Notes: a model not told the origin generated them from the sequence alone. Positions 1-6,361 are shown, counted from the stretch's first letter. The stretch: 7,985 nt of DNA from Lachnospiraceae bacterium (GCA_024691045.1 JAILOC010000135.1:1-7985); one strand, 5' to 3'. Numbers and translations: made by a program.

Positions 1-85
1 CGTGCTTTTTCGAAATAATCCGACGATTCTATGGAATACGTTTTCTCTCAGAACCTGTCAGCGATTTCGAGTACTGCATATATGT

Positions 86-114
86 ACTATAGCACTAAAA
101 TCTGAAAAATTGAA
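86..114 (-). promoter_or_regulatory. Candidate leftward sigma-A-type promoter
   Basis: Read on the minus strand there is TTCAAT (109-114), a 17-bp spacer, and TATAGT (86-91), preceded by very A/T-rich DNA. It would drive transcription off the left edge of the window. No leftward coding region with a start codon and ribosome binding site is visible in positions 1-85, so any gene would begin beyond the edge or this is a chance match in AT-rich sequence. The -10 matches the consensus at 5 of 6 positions and the -35 only moderately. Confidence 0.25.
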
Positions 115-140
115 TAGTTTTCTCAAAAATTGTATGACAA

Positions 141-156
141 TTTGAAAGCTTTCAAA
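141..156. repeat. 16-bp perfect palindrome in the AT-rich upstream region
   Basis: TTTGAAAGCTTTCAAA is a perfect palindrome. A second short dyad, AAATTGT-ATG-ACAATTT, lies directly beside it at 127-143, and CACTA-TATC-TAGTG follows at 162-175. Stacked dyads between a possible leftward promoter (86-114) and a possible rightward one (142-170) would suit a DNA-binding regulator of divergent transcription. AT-rich DNA produces such palindromes by chance fairly often, so function is not established. Apart from these dyads and the possible promoters, positions 1-200 hold nothing I can identify. Confidence 0.4.
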
Positions 157-170
157 AAATTCACTATATC
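142..170 (+). promoter_or_regulatory. Candidate upstream promoter (P1) for bioY
   Basis: TTGAAA (142-147) is followed after 17 bp by TATATC (165-170), a fair sigma-A-like pair that would start transcription near 177. The BirA-type operator at 203-245 would then lie just downstream of the start site and could act as a roadblock. It competes with the P2 candidate at 233-261, and the sequence alone does not decide between them. Confidence 0.3.
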
Positions 171-202
171 TAGTGTCAATCGCTTGAAAAAAACACAAGG
201 AA

Positions 203-245
203 GACCAATTGTTAACCTTGTTAACGATGTGGTTGACAATTGGTC
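203..245. promoter_or_regulatory. BirA (biotin repressor) operator upstream of bioY
   Basis: An interrupted inverted repeat has arms GACCAATTGTTAACC (203-217) and GGTTGACAATTGGTC (231-245), separated by 13 bp. The 15-bp arms pair at 14 positions; the exception is T213 against G235. The core TTGTTAACC...GGTTgACAA has the form of the operator bound by the dimer of BirA carrying biotinyl-AMP, which represses biotin synthesis and uptake genes in many Firmicutes. Its position directly upstream of bioY is the expected context. No birA gene is in the window, so the regulator must be encoded elsewhere. The dyad is seen directly; the BirA assignment rests on motif form and on the downstream gene. Confidence 0.82.
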
Positions 246-261
246 CCGCAGATGTTAACAT
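233..261 (+). promoter_or_regulatory. bioY: Candidate bioY promoter (P2) with -35 inside the BirA operator
   Basis: A perfect TTGACA (233-238) lies inside the right arm of the BirA-type dyad. After 17 bp comes TAACAT (256-261), a 4-of-6 match to the -10 consensus. Transcription would begin near 268, about 50 bases before the bioY start codon. BirA bound at 203-245 would cover the -35 element, a standard repression geometry. The single imperfect position of the dyad (G235) is the base that turns the arm into a consensus -35. Confidence 0.5.
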
Positions 262-265
262 CTCA

Positions 266-290
266 TTCGTTGCACGGATCCTGCAACGAA
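266..290 (+). repeat. 9-bp inverted repeat in the bioY leader
   Basis: TTCGTTGCA (266-274) and TGCAACGAA (282-290) are perfect inverted arms around a 7-base centre CGGATCC. In RNA this would form a hairpin ending 26 bases before the bioY ATG. No T-run follows, so it is not a classical terminator. It could be a second protein-binding site, or a 5'-end hairpin of the mRNA if transcription starts at P2. A smaller palindrome, GATGTTAACATC, lies at 251-262. Function unknown. Confidence 0.4.
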
Positions 291-316
291 ATAAAAAGAA
301 AGAGACAGACTCTGAC

Positions 317-862
317 ATGAAAAGAAACAAGCTTTACGACACAATATACATCGGCCTCTGCGCCGCCCTCATCGCGGTATGCTCACAGATACAGATCCCC
401 GCGGCGGTTCCGTTTACGCTCCAGACATTTGCGATATTCCTCACCTGCGGACTCCTCGGAGGAAAAAGAGGAACCGTATCCGTCCTCATCTATATCCTTC
501 TGGGTGCGGTGGGCCTTCCGGTATTTGCCGGCTTCAAGGGCGGAATAGGTGCGCTCCTCGGAACGACCGGCGGATACATCATCGGCTTCATCTTCACTGC
601 ACTCATCATGTGGCTCTTCGAAAAGCTCCCCGGCAAAAAACTGATCACCCTTGGGATCTCAATGGCATGCGGACTTATTATATGCTATGCATTCGGCACC
701 GCCTGGTTCATCTATGTATATACAAATACAAAAGAGCCTGTCGGTATCCTGACGGCTCTTTCATGGTGTGTATTTCCTTTTATAATTCCCGATATGATCA
801 AGATCGCACTGGCACTGGCTCTTACATCCAGGCTCAGAAAGCTCATTCCTTTCAGAACATGA
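317..862 (+). CDS. bioY: BioY family biotin transporter (ECF S component)
   Basis: This is the membrane-embedded, substrate-binding S component of an energy-coupling factor biotin importer. BioY usually works with a shared EcfT/EcfA1/EcfA2 energising module, none of which is encoded here. The product is 181 residues, normal for the family, with about six hydrophobic segments. Family hallmarks are VPFTLQTFAIFL near residues 31-42, the glycine-rich GLPVFAGF...GTTGGYIIGF block near 66-91, AFGTAW near 125-130, and PFIIPDMIKI near 156-165, equivalent to the common PFIPGDLIK. The ATG at 317 fits the usual family N-terminus. In-frame starts further upstream (209 and 227) fall inside the operator dyad and would add an unrelated hydrophilic segment. 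The ribosome binding site is weak: only AGAGA, about 12 bases upstream. The preceding BirA-type operator supports biotin as substrate. The 3' end overlaps the convergent kinase gene by 11 bp, and no rightward terminator is visible after the stop codon. Confidence 0.93.
   Translation: MKRNKLYDTIYIGLCAALIAVCSQIQIPAAVPFTLQTFAIFLTCGLLGGKRGTVSVLIYILLGAVGLPVFAGFKGGIGALLGTTGGYIIGFIFTALIMWLFEKLPGKKLITLGISMACGLIICYAFGTAWFIYVYTNTKEPVGILTALSWCVFPFIIPDMIKIALALALTSRLRKLIPFRT
731..761 (-). terminator. Possible terminator of the leftward operon, located inside bioY
   Basis: An inverted repeat inside the bioY coding region pairs AAAGAGCC+GTC with GAC+GGCTCTTT around an 8-base loop, with one bulged base (739). 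Read on the minus strand the stem ends in GGCTCTTTT and continues TGTATTTGTA, a U-rich tail like that of an intrinsic terminator. It lies 91 bases past the histidine kinase stop codon. On the plus strand only three T follow the stem, so it should terminate the leftward transcript better than the bioY transcript. The same bases encode bioY residues 139-149 (KEPVGILTALS). The tail is imperfect, hence moderate confidence. Confidence 0.5.
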
Positions 863-1853
863 TCTTAACCGTTGTGCCTTCGCCTTCTTCCGATTCCATG
901 GCAATGTCGTGTCCGAGACGGATGCAGAGCTTTTTGCACAGATAAAGACCTATCCCCGTGGATGCCCTTCCCATCCTTCCGTTGCTTCCGGTAAAGCCCT
1001 TATCAAAAGCACGTGAGAGCTCGGCGGACTTGATTCCGACACCGTTGTCGGAAATGTTCAGAACATCTCTACCGTTTTCCTCACTCATATAAAAAGAAAG
1101 CTTCAGGTTTCTGTCAGGGGATGCATACTTGATGCTGTTATCAACGATCTGGCTGATTATAAACGAAAGCCACTTTCCGTCGCTGAGGACCTTCTTTACG
1201 CCCTGCAGATCTCCCATATCTATCGATGCATGCATTGGAATCAAAGTCTTTCGTCTCTTTGAGATCACTCCCTTTACTATCTCGGACAGATCTGTCTCTT
1301 TTATGAAAAAGTCCTTCTCGACATTGGAGCTTCTCGCATAGAAAAGTGCCTGCTCCACATATCCTTCTATCCTGTCAAGTTCATCCGCGATGCCGCTTTC
1401 CGCGATCGCATCATCACCGTGATTTTCAATGATCATCTTGGAAGCGGATATCGGGATCTTAACCTCATGGACCCATGTCTCTATATAATCCCTGTACTCC
1501 TCAGATCCCCTGCGGTAACCTGCAACATTATCGCTCATGGATACTTCCGCTTTCCTGAGCACCGACGTGAGCATCTCGCCTTCCTGGGAATCGGCCTTTT
1601 CCATAACCTCAGGCACAAGATACTTCTTATCGAGCGTATCGGTTCTGCTCTGCACATCGTCAAACATGTTCTTAAGCTTCCTGTAATCGACATACATGCA
1701 GAAGAAAAAACAAAACGAGCATGCAAGTGCCACATAGATCATCAAAGGCGCGGAGCCACCTATGGTCATCAGAAATATATCCGTGGTGACTATAAGAAAG
1801 AAGCACGCGATAACGTGAACGATATGTTCTTTTATATATCTGGGAAAATTCAA
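852..1853 (-). CDS. BceS-like intramembrane-sensing sensor histidine kinase
   Basis: This 333-residue membrane kinase phosphorylates the response regulator encoded just upstream. Two N-terminal membrane helices (about 11-31 and 36-55) are joined by only a few residues (GGSAP), the hallmark of intramembrane-sensing kinases that take their signal from a partner ABC transporter. Kinase motifs in order are: H box TWVHEVKIPI with phospho-acceptor His129; N box QIVDNSIKYA with Asn239; G1 box DNGVGI at 269-274; F box FDKGF at 283-287; and G2 box STGIGLYL at 298-305. All key residues are present, so it should be active. WVHE(V)K is typical of the BceS/PsdS/VraG-partner group. The start codon is TTG, overlapping the regulator's stop codon in TTGA; later ATG codons would delete the first membrane helix. 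A GAGGA lies somewhat far upstream, so translational coupling is likely. The second helix carries three cysteines (45, 48, 52). The gene ends 11 bp inside the convergent bioY. The exact ligand class cannot be read from sequence. Confidence 0.92.
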   Translation of the reverse strand: MNFPRYIKEHIVHVIACFFLIVTTDIFLMTIGGSAPLMIYVALACSFCFFFCMYVDYRKLKNMFDDVQSRTDTLDKKYLVPEVMEKADSQEGEMLTSVLRKAEVSMSDNVAGYRRGSEEYRDYIETWVHEVKIPISASKMIIENHGDDAIAESGIADELDRIEGYVEQALFYARSSNVEKDFFIKETDLSEIVKGVISKRRKTLIPMHASIDMGDLQGVKKVLSDGKWLSFIISQIVDNSIKYASPDRNLKLSFYMSEENGRDVLNISDNGVGIKSAELSRAFDKGFTGSNGRMGRASTGIGLYLCKKLCIRLGHDIAMESEEGEGTTVKIMF

Positions 1854-2560
1854 TTCAGCAGATACCCCATTCCTCTTTTGGTGGTTATCGCATCGCTTAT
1901 GCCTATCTGCTCGAGCTTTCCTTTAAGCCTGGTCATGTTGACGGTAAGAGTGTTGTCATCGATGAATGCTTCGTTGTCCCACAGCTCTTCCATTATCTTT
2001 TCCCTTGTAACGATATTTCCCTGCCGGGCGATAAGGAGTCTGAGGATATGGAATTCATTTTTGGTAAGCTCGGCCTCACCGGAACCTTCCGAACTTATCC
2101 TTCCTTTTGACAGATCGATCTTAAACACTTTCCCGTCAGCCGTCCTGACCTCTTTGATATCGGATGCGGCCGCAGAAGCATAAACCCTTTTCAGCACGCT
2201 CTCGATCCTCGCAAGAAGGATCCTGGTGTTGAAGGGCTTGGGAACGAAGTCATCCGCACCGCTCTGTATGCTGAGCAGCTCGGTGAGTTCGCTGTTATCA
2301 CTCGTGATCATGATGACGGGAACGCCCGTGCGCTCCCTGAAGGCCTTGCAGATCCTTATCCCGTCAAATCCGGGAAGGGATATATCAAGCAAAAGGAGTG
2401 ACAGATCCGCCTCAAGCAGCAGATCTGTCATCTTGTCTTCACTTATTCCGGAATATCTTTCGGGAGTTATGAACTCCGCTTCATATCCGTTCTTTTCGAG
2501 AAAAAGTTTTAATTCCGAACCGATCTTCAGATCGTCTTCCAGTATTCCGATACGGTACAT
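1850..2560 (-). CDS. OmpR/PhoB-type response regulator, BceR-like
   Basis: This is a 236-residue transcription factor activated by the adjacent kinase. The N-terminal receiver domain (about 1-122) has acidic pair D9/D10, phospho-acceptor Asp59 in LLLLDISLPG, Thr86/Ser87, and Lys108 in VPKPF. The C-terminal winged-helix DNA-binding domain (about 137-235) includes LTKNEFHILRLL and the recognition segment around NTLTVNMTRLKGKLE, ending TKRGMGYLLN, typical of OmpR-family regulators. The ATG at 2560 is preceded by GGAG at good spacing, 18 bases after the permease stop codon. The next gene, the kinase, starts within its stop codon. In Bce-type modules such regulators activate the transporter genes. 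A dyad of suitable form lies at 6488-6505 upstream of the DUF4003 gene, so that region is the most likely target in this window. Family and partner assignment are strong; the target site is an inference. Confidence 0.93.
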   Translation of the reverse strand: MYRIGILEDDLKIGSELKLFLEKNGYEAEFITPERYSGISEDKMTDLLLEADLSLLLLDISLPGFDGIRICKAFRERTGVPVIMITSDNSELTELLSIQSGADDFVPKPFNTRILLARIESVLKRVYASAAASDIKEVRTADGKVFKIDLSKGRISSEGSGEAELTKNEFHILRLLIARQGNIVTREKIMEELWDNEAFIDDNTLTVNMTRLKGKLEQIGISDAITTKRGMGYLLN

Positions 2561-2578
2561 GCTATCATCTCCGCAGAT

Positions 2579-4561
2579 TTATATACCGACTATTTTTCTA
2601 CATCCCTCGTATGTTGTCAAGAAATAGCCGCCGTATATGAGTACCATTATGAAAAGAGAAAGTACGATGCCCTGTCCCATATTGATCATGCCGATCGAAC
2701 TCATGAATCCCCTTACGAATCTGACACCGGCCAGCGTATTGAGAACTGCGAGTGCCAGTGGAAACATGAAGAACGAGACAACTCTCACAAACAACGCTTT
2801 CTTTCTCTCGGGCGTGCTTGCTCCGATGTTTTTGAGTATCGTGAAATGTGATGCGGAGTCGATGGAATCGGAAAGCATCTTGAGTCCTATAATGGCCGCG
2901 CTCGATATTACGAAGACGATCCCGAGATACAGCACGACAAACACTATGATGACCGTAACACTGATGCTGCTCGATCTTATAGCCTTCTTTGTCGTAAAGA
3001 AGACCTCATCTTCTCCGAGCTCGTTCAGCTTTTCCGTAGCTTTCTCCCCAGCTTCCTCACTTACGTAATTTGCGGCGATCATATTGCTGACAACCTCAAG
3101 TTCACAGTCAGGGGAATCGATCACGCAGTCGGGAAGGACCACAATCCCGAGGTTTGCTTCCATTCCGGACATAAGTACGCATTCGGGAATGACGTGATCG
3201 TATGCGGGATGAAGCTCAAAGCCCGAAACATTCAGGACATTGCCTTCCTCCATCGACTTGTTAACTATCTCTCCGAGCATATCGAAGTCAAGGATGAAAG
3301 CATACTCATCATCAGCCATCTCCAGTCTGCCGCGTCCGTACATATCCTCGATGAGGTTGTAATCGGACAGTTTCATGACTCCGACCATAGCGCTCCAGTC
3401 CGCCATGGTAAAAGTCTCGGATGCTTCGGCTTCATGAGCTCCGAGCAGCGAACTTACCGTGACATCGCTTCCCTTGCTGATAGGTATCTGAAGGTGATCC
3501 GACGCCCAATCGTCCATGGGGATCTCGTTTTCTTCAAAGAACTCTTCGGGAGTAAGGGAGAAAAGATCCATCGTTATATCGACGGGAGTTACGTTGCCGA
3601 GTCTGGTATTCACATAATTTCTTATCGAAAAACCCGTGGAGAAAAACAGCATCGCAAGGAACAAAAGAAGTGAGATCACTGCCATCGAGGTCGATGATGT
3701 TCCGATCCCCGCCGTAAACTGTCTTACTATAAAAGCGTTGAGTCCCTTCCGGTAAAATGCGCGGCACGATGAACATGCCTTCTGCAGAAAGCCGCCCGCC
3801 GAGCGGAAGAATACGAATGTCGATACAAAACCGATGACCAGGCATGCAAGGAATTCGTTTCTGGACATCCGTGCTCCGAAGAATCCGATACGGATCCAGA
3901 CATATACAAAGCAGACCGCGGAGATCACAAACCAAATGACCGACAAGCCGGTATTTTTGAGGACCGTCTTCTCACTCTTTTTCGCAGCGGTAAGAAGATC
4001 AATCAGTTTATTCTTCCTTACGGATCTGTTGTTCAAAAGGAATACGACTACATAGATACCGATAAAGCACAGGATTGTCATCACAAGTGCCTTGCCGGAA
4101 ATATCGAACCTGAAATCAGAAAGGTCCATAACGAACATCTTTGCCACGATCACGGAAAGGCACTGCGACGCTATGACACCGAAGGCAATTCCGATCACCA
4201 GTGAAAAGAAACCTACGATGCAGGTTTCATACAGAAGGATGCGGGATACCCTTGACGAGCTCATTCCGAGCAGCATATAGATCCCGAATTCCTTTTTGCG
4301 TCTCTTGATCAGGAAATTGTTGGCATATATTATCAGCAGTCCGAAAATTATCGCGACCGCGATCGATACCATTCCGATGATCCTGACGAAATTCTGTACC
4401 GCGGTATTCGAGGAGCCCATCGCTTCCTTCATGATTCCCTGCGTGCCCACGGCATTGAACATATAGAATATGGTGACGCCGAGTATCAGGGTGAAGAAAT
4501 ATATCGAATAATCACTGCGGCTCTTTTTGATGTTCCCTAGAGCTATATCAAACGATCTCAT
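2579..4561 (-). CDS. BceB-like FtsX-family ABC transporter permease (peptide resistance)
   Basis: This is the membrane subunit of a Bce-type ABC transporter that protects against cell-wall-active peptides and signals to the kinase. With the ATG at 4561 it has 660 residues, the usual family size. About ten membrane segments are visible (near 18-38, 60-82, 112-132, 158-177, 206-225, 236-253, 290-310, 533-558, 590-612, 628-650). Between the seventh and eighth lies a large extracellular domain (about 314-528), the peptide-interaction region in this family. Two FtsX repeats flank it. The cytoplasmic segments RRKKEFGIYMLLGMSSSRV and HFTILKNIGASTPERKKA are typical coupling regions for the ATPase. 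A GTG nine bases further upstream is possible, but its ribosome binding site would be adjacent or overlapping. GGAGG sits at good spacing before the ATG at 4561, so I chose that. The start overlaps the ATPase gene by 14 bp, implying translational coupling. Confidence 0.92.
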   Translation of the reverse strand: MRSFDIALGNIKKSRSDYSIYFFTLILGVTIFYMFNAVGTQGIMKEAMGSSNTAVQNFVRIIGMVSIAVAIIFGLLIIYANNFLIKRRKKEFGIYMLLGMSSSRVSRILLYETCIVGFFSLVIGIAFGVIASQCLSVIVAKMFVMDLSDFRFDISGKALVMTILCFIGIYVVVFLLNNRSVRKNKLIDLLTAAKKSEKTVLKNTGLSVIWFVISAVCFVYVWIRIGFFGARMSRNEFLACLVIGFVSTFVFFRSAGGFLQKACSSCRAFYRKGLNAFIVRQFTAGIGTSSTSMAVISLLLFLAMLFFSTGFSIRNYVNTRLGNVTPVDITMDLFSLTPEEFFEENEIPMDDWASDHLQIPISKGSDVTVSSLLGAHEAEASETFTMADWSAMVGVMKLSDYNLIEDMYGRGRLEMADDEYAFILDFDMLGEIVNKSMEEGNVLNVSGFELHPAYDHVIPECVLMSGMEANLGIVVLPDCVIDSPDCELEVVSNMIAANYVSEEAGEKATEKLNELGEDEVFFTTKKAIRSSSISVTVIIVFVVLYLGIVFVISSAAIIGLKMLSDSIDSASHFTILKNIGASTPERKKALFVRVVSFFMFPLALAVLNTLAGVRFVRGFMSSIGMINMGQGIVLSLFIMVLIYGGYFLTTYEGCRKIVGI

Positions 4562-5318
4562 CGAGCTCACCTCCGAGAACAGTCGTCACATCAACGATCC
4601 TTCTGAAAAAATCCTTTCTGGATTCGTTTTTTTCCTTTACGATCTGAGTAAAGATCTGTCCGTCCTTGATAAAGAGGATACGTCCGGCATAGCTTGCGGA
4701 GAAGGTATCGTGAGTGACCATGAGGATCGTCGAGTTTCTCTCGGAATTGAGCTTTCCCAGACTCTCCATCAGCGCCTTTGAAGATCTCGAATCAAGTGCT
4801 CCGGTGGGTTCATCGGCGAGAACAAGCTCCGGATCCGTAACAACGGCCCTTGCAGCGGCTACTCTCTGCTTCTGTCCTCCACTCATTTCATAGGGGAATT
4901 TATCAAGAACATCTTCGATACCGAGAAGCTTTGCGATGTCATTTATTTTGTCATCGATCTTCGAATTATCTTCTCCTCTTACGGAAAGCGCCAGAGCAAT
5001 GTTCTCACGTGCGGTCATTGTATCGAGAAGGTTAAAATCCTGGAAGATAAATCCGAGACACTCCGCGCGGAAACGGTCAAGCTCCTTTCCCTTGAGGTTT
5101 GCGATATTCTTATCCCTGATAAGAACCCTTCCCGCAGAAAGAGTATCTATGGTTGAAATGCAGTTAAGAAGCGTGGTCTTTCCGCTTCCGCTCGCACCCA
5201 TGATCCCGACGAATTCTCCTTCACTTACGGTAAAGCTTAAGTCATTCAAAGCAGCGGAGATATTTCCTTTATTTCCGTAATATTTTTCTGCATTCTGGAC
5301 TTCCAAAATTACTGACAT
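4548..5318 (-). CDS. BceA-like ABC transporter ATP-binding protein
   Basis: This 256-residue cytoplasmic ATPase powers the permease encoded immediately downstream. All nucleotide-binding motifs are intact: Walker A GASGSGKTT (41-49), Q loop Gln93 in IFQDFNLL, signature MSGGQKQR (145-152), Walker B LVLADEPTG (165-173) with Asp169/Glu170, D loop ALDS, and switch His203 in MVTHD. It belongs to the MacB/LolD/BceA subfamily that pairs with FtsX-type permeases. The C-terminal tail after KDGQIF, with its SRKDFFRRIVDV stretch, resembles tails common in Bce-type ATPases. GGAGG lies eight bases from the ATG at 5318. The 3' end overlaps the permease start. A strong hairpin (5337-5363) sits just upstream of the ribosome binding site, and no promoter is obvious in the short gap to the DUF4003 gene, so it is probably co-transcribed with that gene. 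Confidence 0.94.
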   Translation of the reverse strand: MSVILEVQNAEKYYGNKGNISAALNDLSFTVSEGEFVGIMGASGSGKTTLLNCISTIDTLSAGRVLIRDKNIANLKGKELDRFRAECLGFIFQDFNLLDTMTARENIALALSVRGEDNSKIDDKINDIAKLLGIEDVLDKFPYEMSGGQKQRVAAARAVVTDPELVLADEPTGALDSRSSKALMESLGKLNSERNSTILMVTHDTFSASYAGRILFIKDGQIFTQIVKEKNESRKDFFRRIVDVTTVLGGELDEIV

Positions 5319-5336
5319 TTATTTCCTCCGGATATC

Positions 5337-5363
5337 TGCCTGCCGGTTTTGGGCCGGCAGGCA
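5337..5363 (-). other. Strong intercistronic hairpin before the bceA-like gene
   Basis: TGCCTGCCGG (5337-5346) and CCGGCAGGCA (5354-5363) form a perfect, GC-rich 10-bp stem with a 7-base loop. It lies between the DUF4003 stop codon (5381) and the ATPase ribosome binding site (GGAGG, about 5326-5330). On the minus strand no T-run follows the stem (GATATCC comes next), so it is not a good intrinsic terminator for leftward transcription. On the plus strand TTTT follows, but no rightward gene precedes it. Likely roles are mRNA 3'-end protection or processing, partial attenuation, or control of translation of the ATPase. The role is inferred; the hairpin itself is unambiguous. Confidence 0.6.
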
Positions 5364-5380
5364 TTTTGGTCTGTGTCTTA

Positions 5381-6361
5381 TCAATGTGATGAGCTTGCTG
5401 CTGCGGATGTTGCGACAACAACCATCATAACCTCCATTGCAATGATCGTCTGGATAGTCTCCACGATGATGGGATTCTTCATTCCGTTTCCGGAAATACC
5501 CTCACAATCAGCTGTGATGAGAGCGGCAAGCATAAGTCTGTCGGATCTTCCCATTATGGAAGCACCCATACCCTTCTTGCCGGCAAGATACCTTTCGGCT
5601 TCACAGATCTCCCTTACAAGATCCTCGGGAGCTTTCGAGCTTCCGATAAGTGCACCGAGGGATGCAAGTCCGTATTCTTTCGAATACTTTCTGTGAGCCG
5701 CTCCGAAAGCATTGTATATATCAAATACCTTACGGCACTTTTCGTCGGGTGTTCCGTCCTGAAGAGTAAGGACCTCGGCAAGACCCTGGACCGAATCGGA
5801 ATGACCCTTAAATACGGTCTTGAGTGCAGCGTAATTTGCTTCCATCTCACAGATGATCTCATCCACGCTTTTATCCGACATTGCAAGGCATACGACCATA
5901 GGCATATCGGTGTTAGCGGTAAGCATGGGATGCTCTTTCTTCATGCGGGTCATCAAAGAATTGAACTTTGCGATGATTGTATCGGCCTCGGATATGCGTC
6001 CCGCATCAACAATATTGACTGCGGCAATGACCATGAATGTATCCTTGGAAAAATGGCCCTTCTTGATCTTGTCATAAAGAGCTTTTACATCCGCGAAATA
6101 TTTCTCGGGATCCTGTGAAAGTGCCATCTTGCTTACGAGGAAAAGTCTTTCGCTGCTCCTGAAAGGTGAGAAAACGCCGCTGTTTTTCTTGATAAAAGAA
6201 AGGCATTTCTTCATTTTCTCAGCATCGGCTTCTTTGTCTTCGGATGTATATACCAGACTCGACAGAACGCTCATGAGGTTGTAATCCCATACGAACTTTT
6301 TATGGATCAGATTCTTATTTGCGGCAAACAGTTCACATTTTGCGATCATCTTATCAGTCAT
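5381..6361 (-). CDS. DUF4003 family protein
   Basis: This 326-residue protein of unknown function belongs to the DUF4003 family found in Firmicutes. Matching stretches, judged from memory of the family, include FRSSERLFLVSKMALSQDPE near 67-86, MKKEHPMLTANTDMPM near 140-155, GHSDSVQGLAEVLTL near 186-200, and YSKEYGLASLGAL near 226-238. It looks all-helical and soluble until the C-terminus. Residues about 297-325 form a hydrophobic, alanine/serine-rich tail (IIAMEVMMVVVATSAAASSS) that could be a membrane or amphipathic helix. No catalytic motif is recognisable. The ATG at 6361 has AGGAGA at ideal spacing. The gene is 62 bp upstream of the ATPase gene on the same strand, and a BceR-like dyad and a possible promoter lie upstream of it. 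That suggests it leads the peptide-resistance operon, but its biochemical role is unknown. Confidence 0.82.
   Translation of the reverse strand: MTDKMIAKCELFAANKNLIHKKFVWDYNLMSVLSSLVYTSEDKEADAEKMKKCLSFIKKNSGVFSPFRSSERLFLVSKMALSQDPEKYFADVKALYDKIKKGHFSKDTFMVIAAVNIVDAGRISEADTIIAKFNSLMTRMKKEHPMLTANTDMPMVVCLAMSDKSVDEIICEMEANYAALKTVFKGHSDSVQGLAEVLTLQDGTPDEKCRKVFDIYNAFGAAHRKYSKEYGLASLGALIGSSKAPEDLVREICEAERYLAGKKGMGASIMGRSDRLMLAALITADCEGISGNGMKNPIIVETIQTIIAMEVMMVVVATSAAASSSH

Noticed and set aside
3..92. Open frame ending in TAG at 90-92 that could be the C-terminus of a rightward gene from beyond the left edge
   Set aside because: It has only 29 codons, no recognisable family, no clear codon bias, and a second overlapping frame (2-148) is also open. 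Too weak to call a gene.
143..154. Catabolite response element (cre-like TGAAA...TTTCA)
   Set aside because: The central CG spacing of cre is missing (TGAAAGCTTTCA is 2 bp too short for the usual form), so it is left as an unassigned palindrome.
209..316. Longer bioY reading frame starting at TTG 209 or ATG 227
   Set aside because: Both starts lie inside the BirA-type operator dyad, lack a ribosome binding site, and would add a segment unlike the family N-terminus. ATG 317 fits BioY length and start.
1419..2183. A 254-codon plus-strand open frame opposite the kinase and regulator genes
   Set aside because: It is antisense to two genes with complete conserved motifs, resembles no known family, and has no ribosome binding site context. 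It is a shadow frame.
4562..4570. GTG start of the permease gene at 4570
   Set aside because: GGAGG would directly abut or overlap this GTG, while it stands at normal distance from the ATG at 4561.
5337..5369. Rightward intrinsic terminator (stem followed by TTTT on the plus strand)
   Set aside because: No plus-strand gene precedes it, since the nearest rightward gene ends at 862. It may have incidental activity against antisense transcription, but it is better described as an intercistronic hairpin of the leftward operon.
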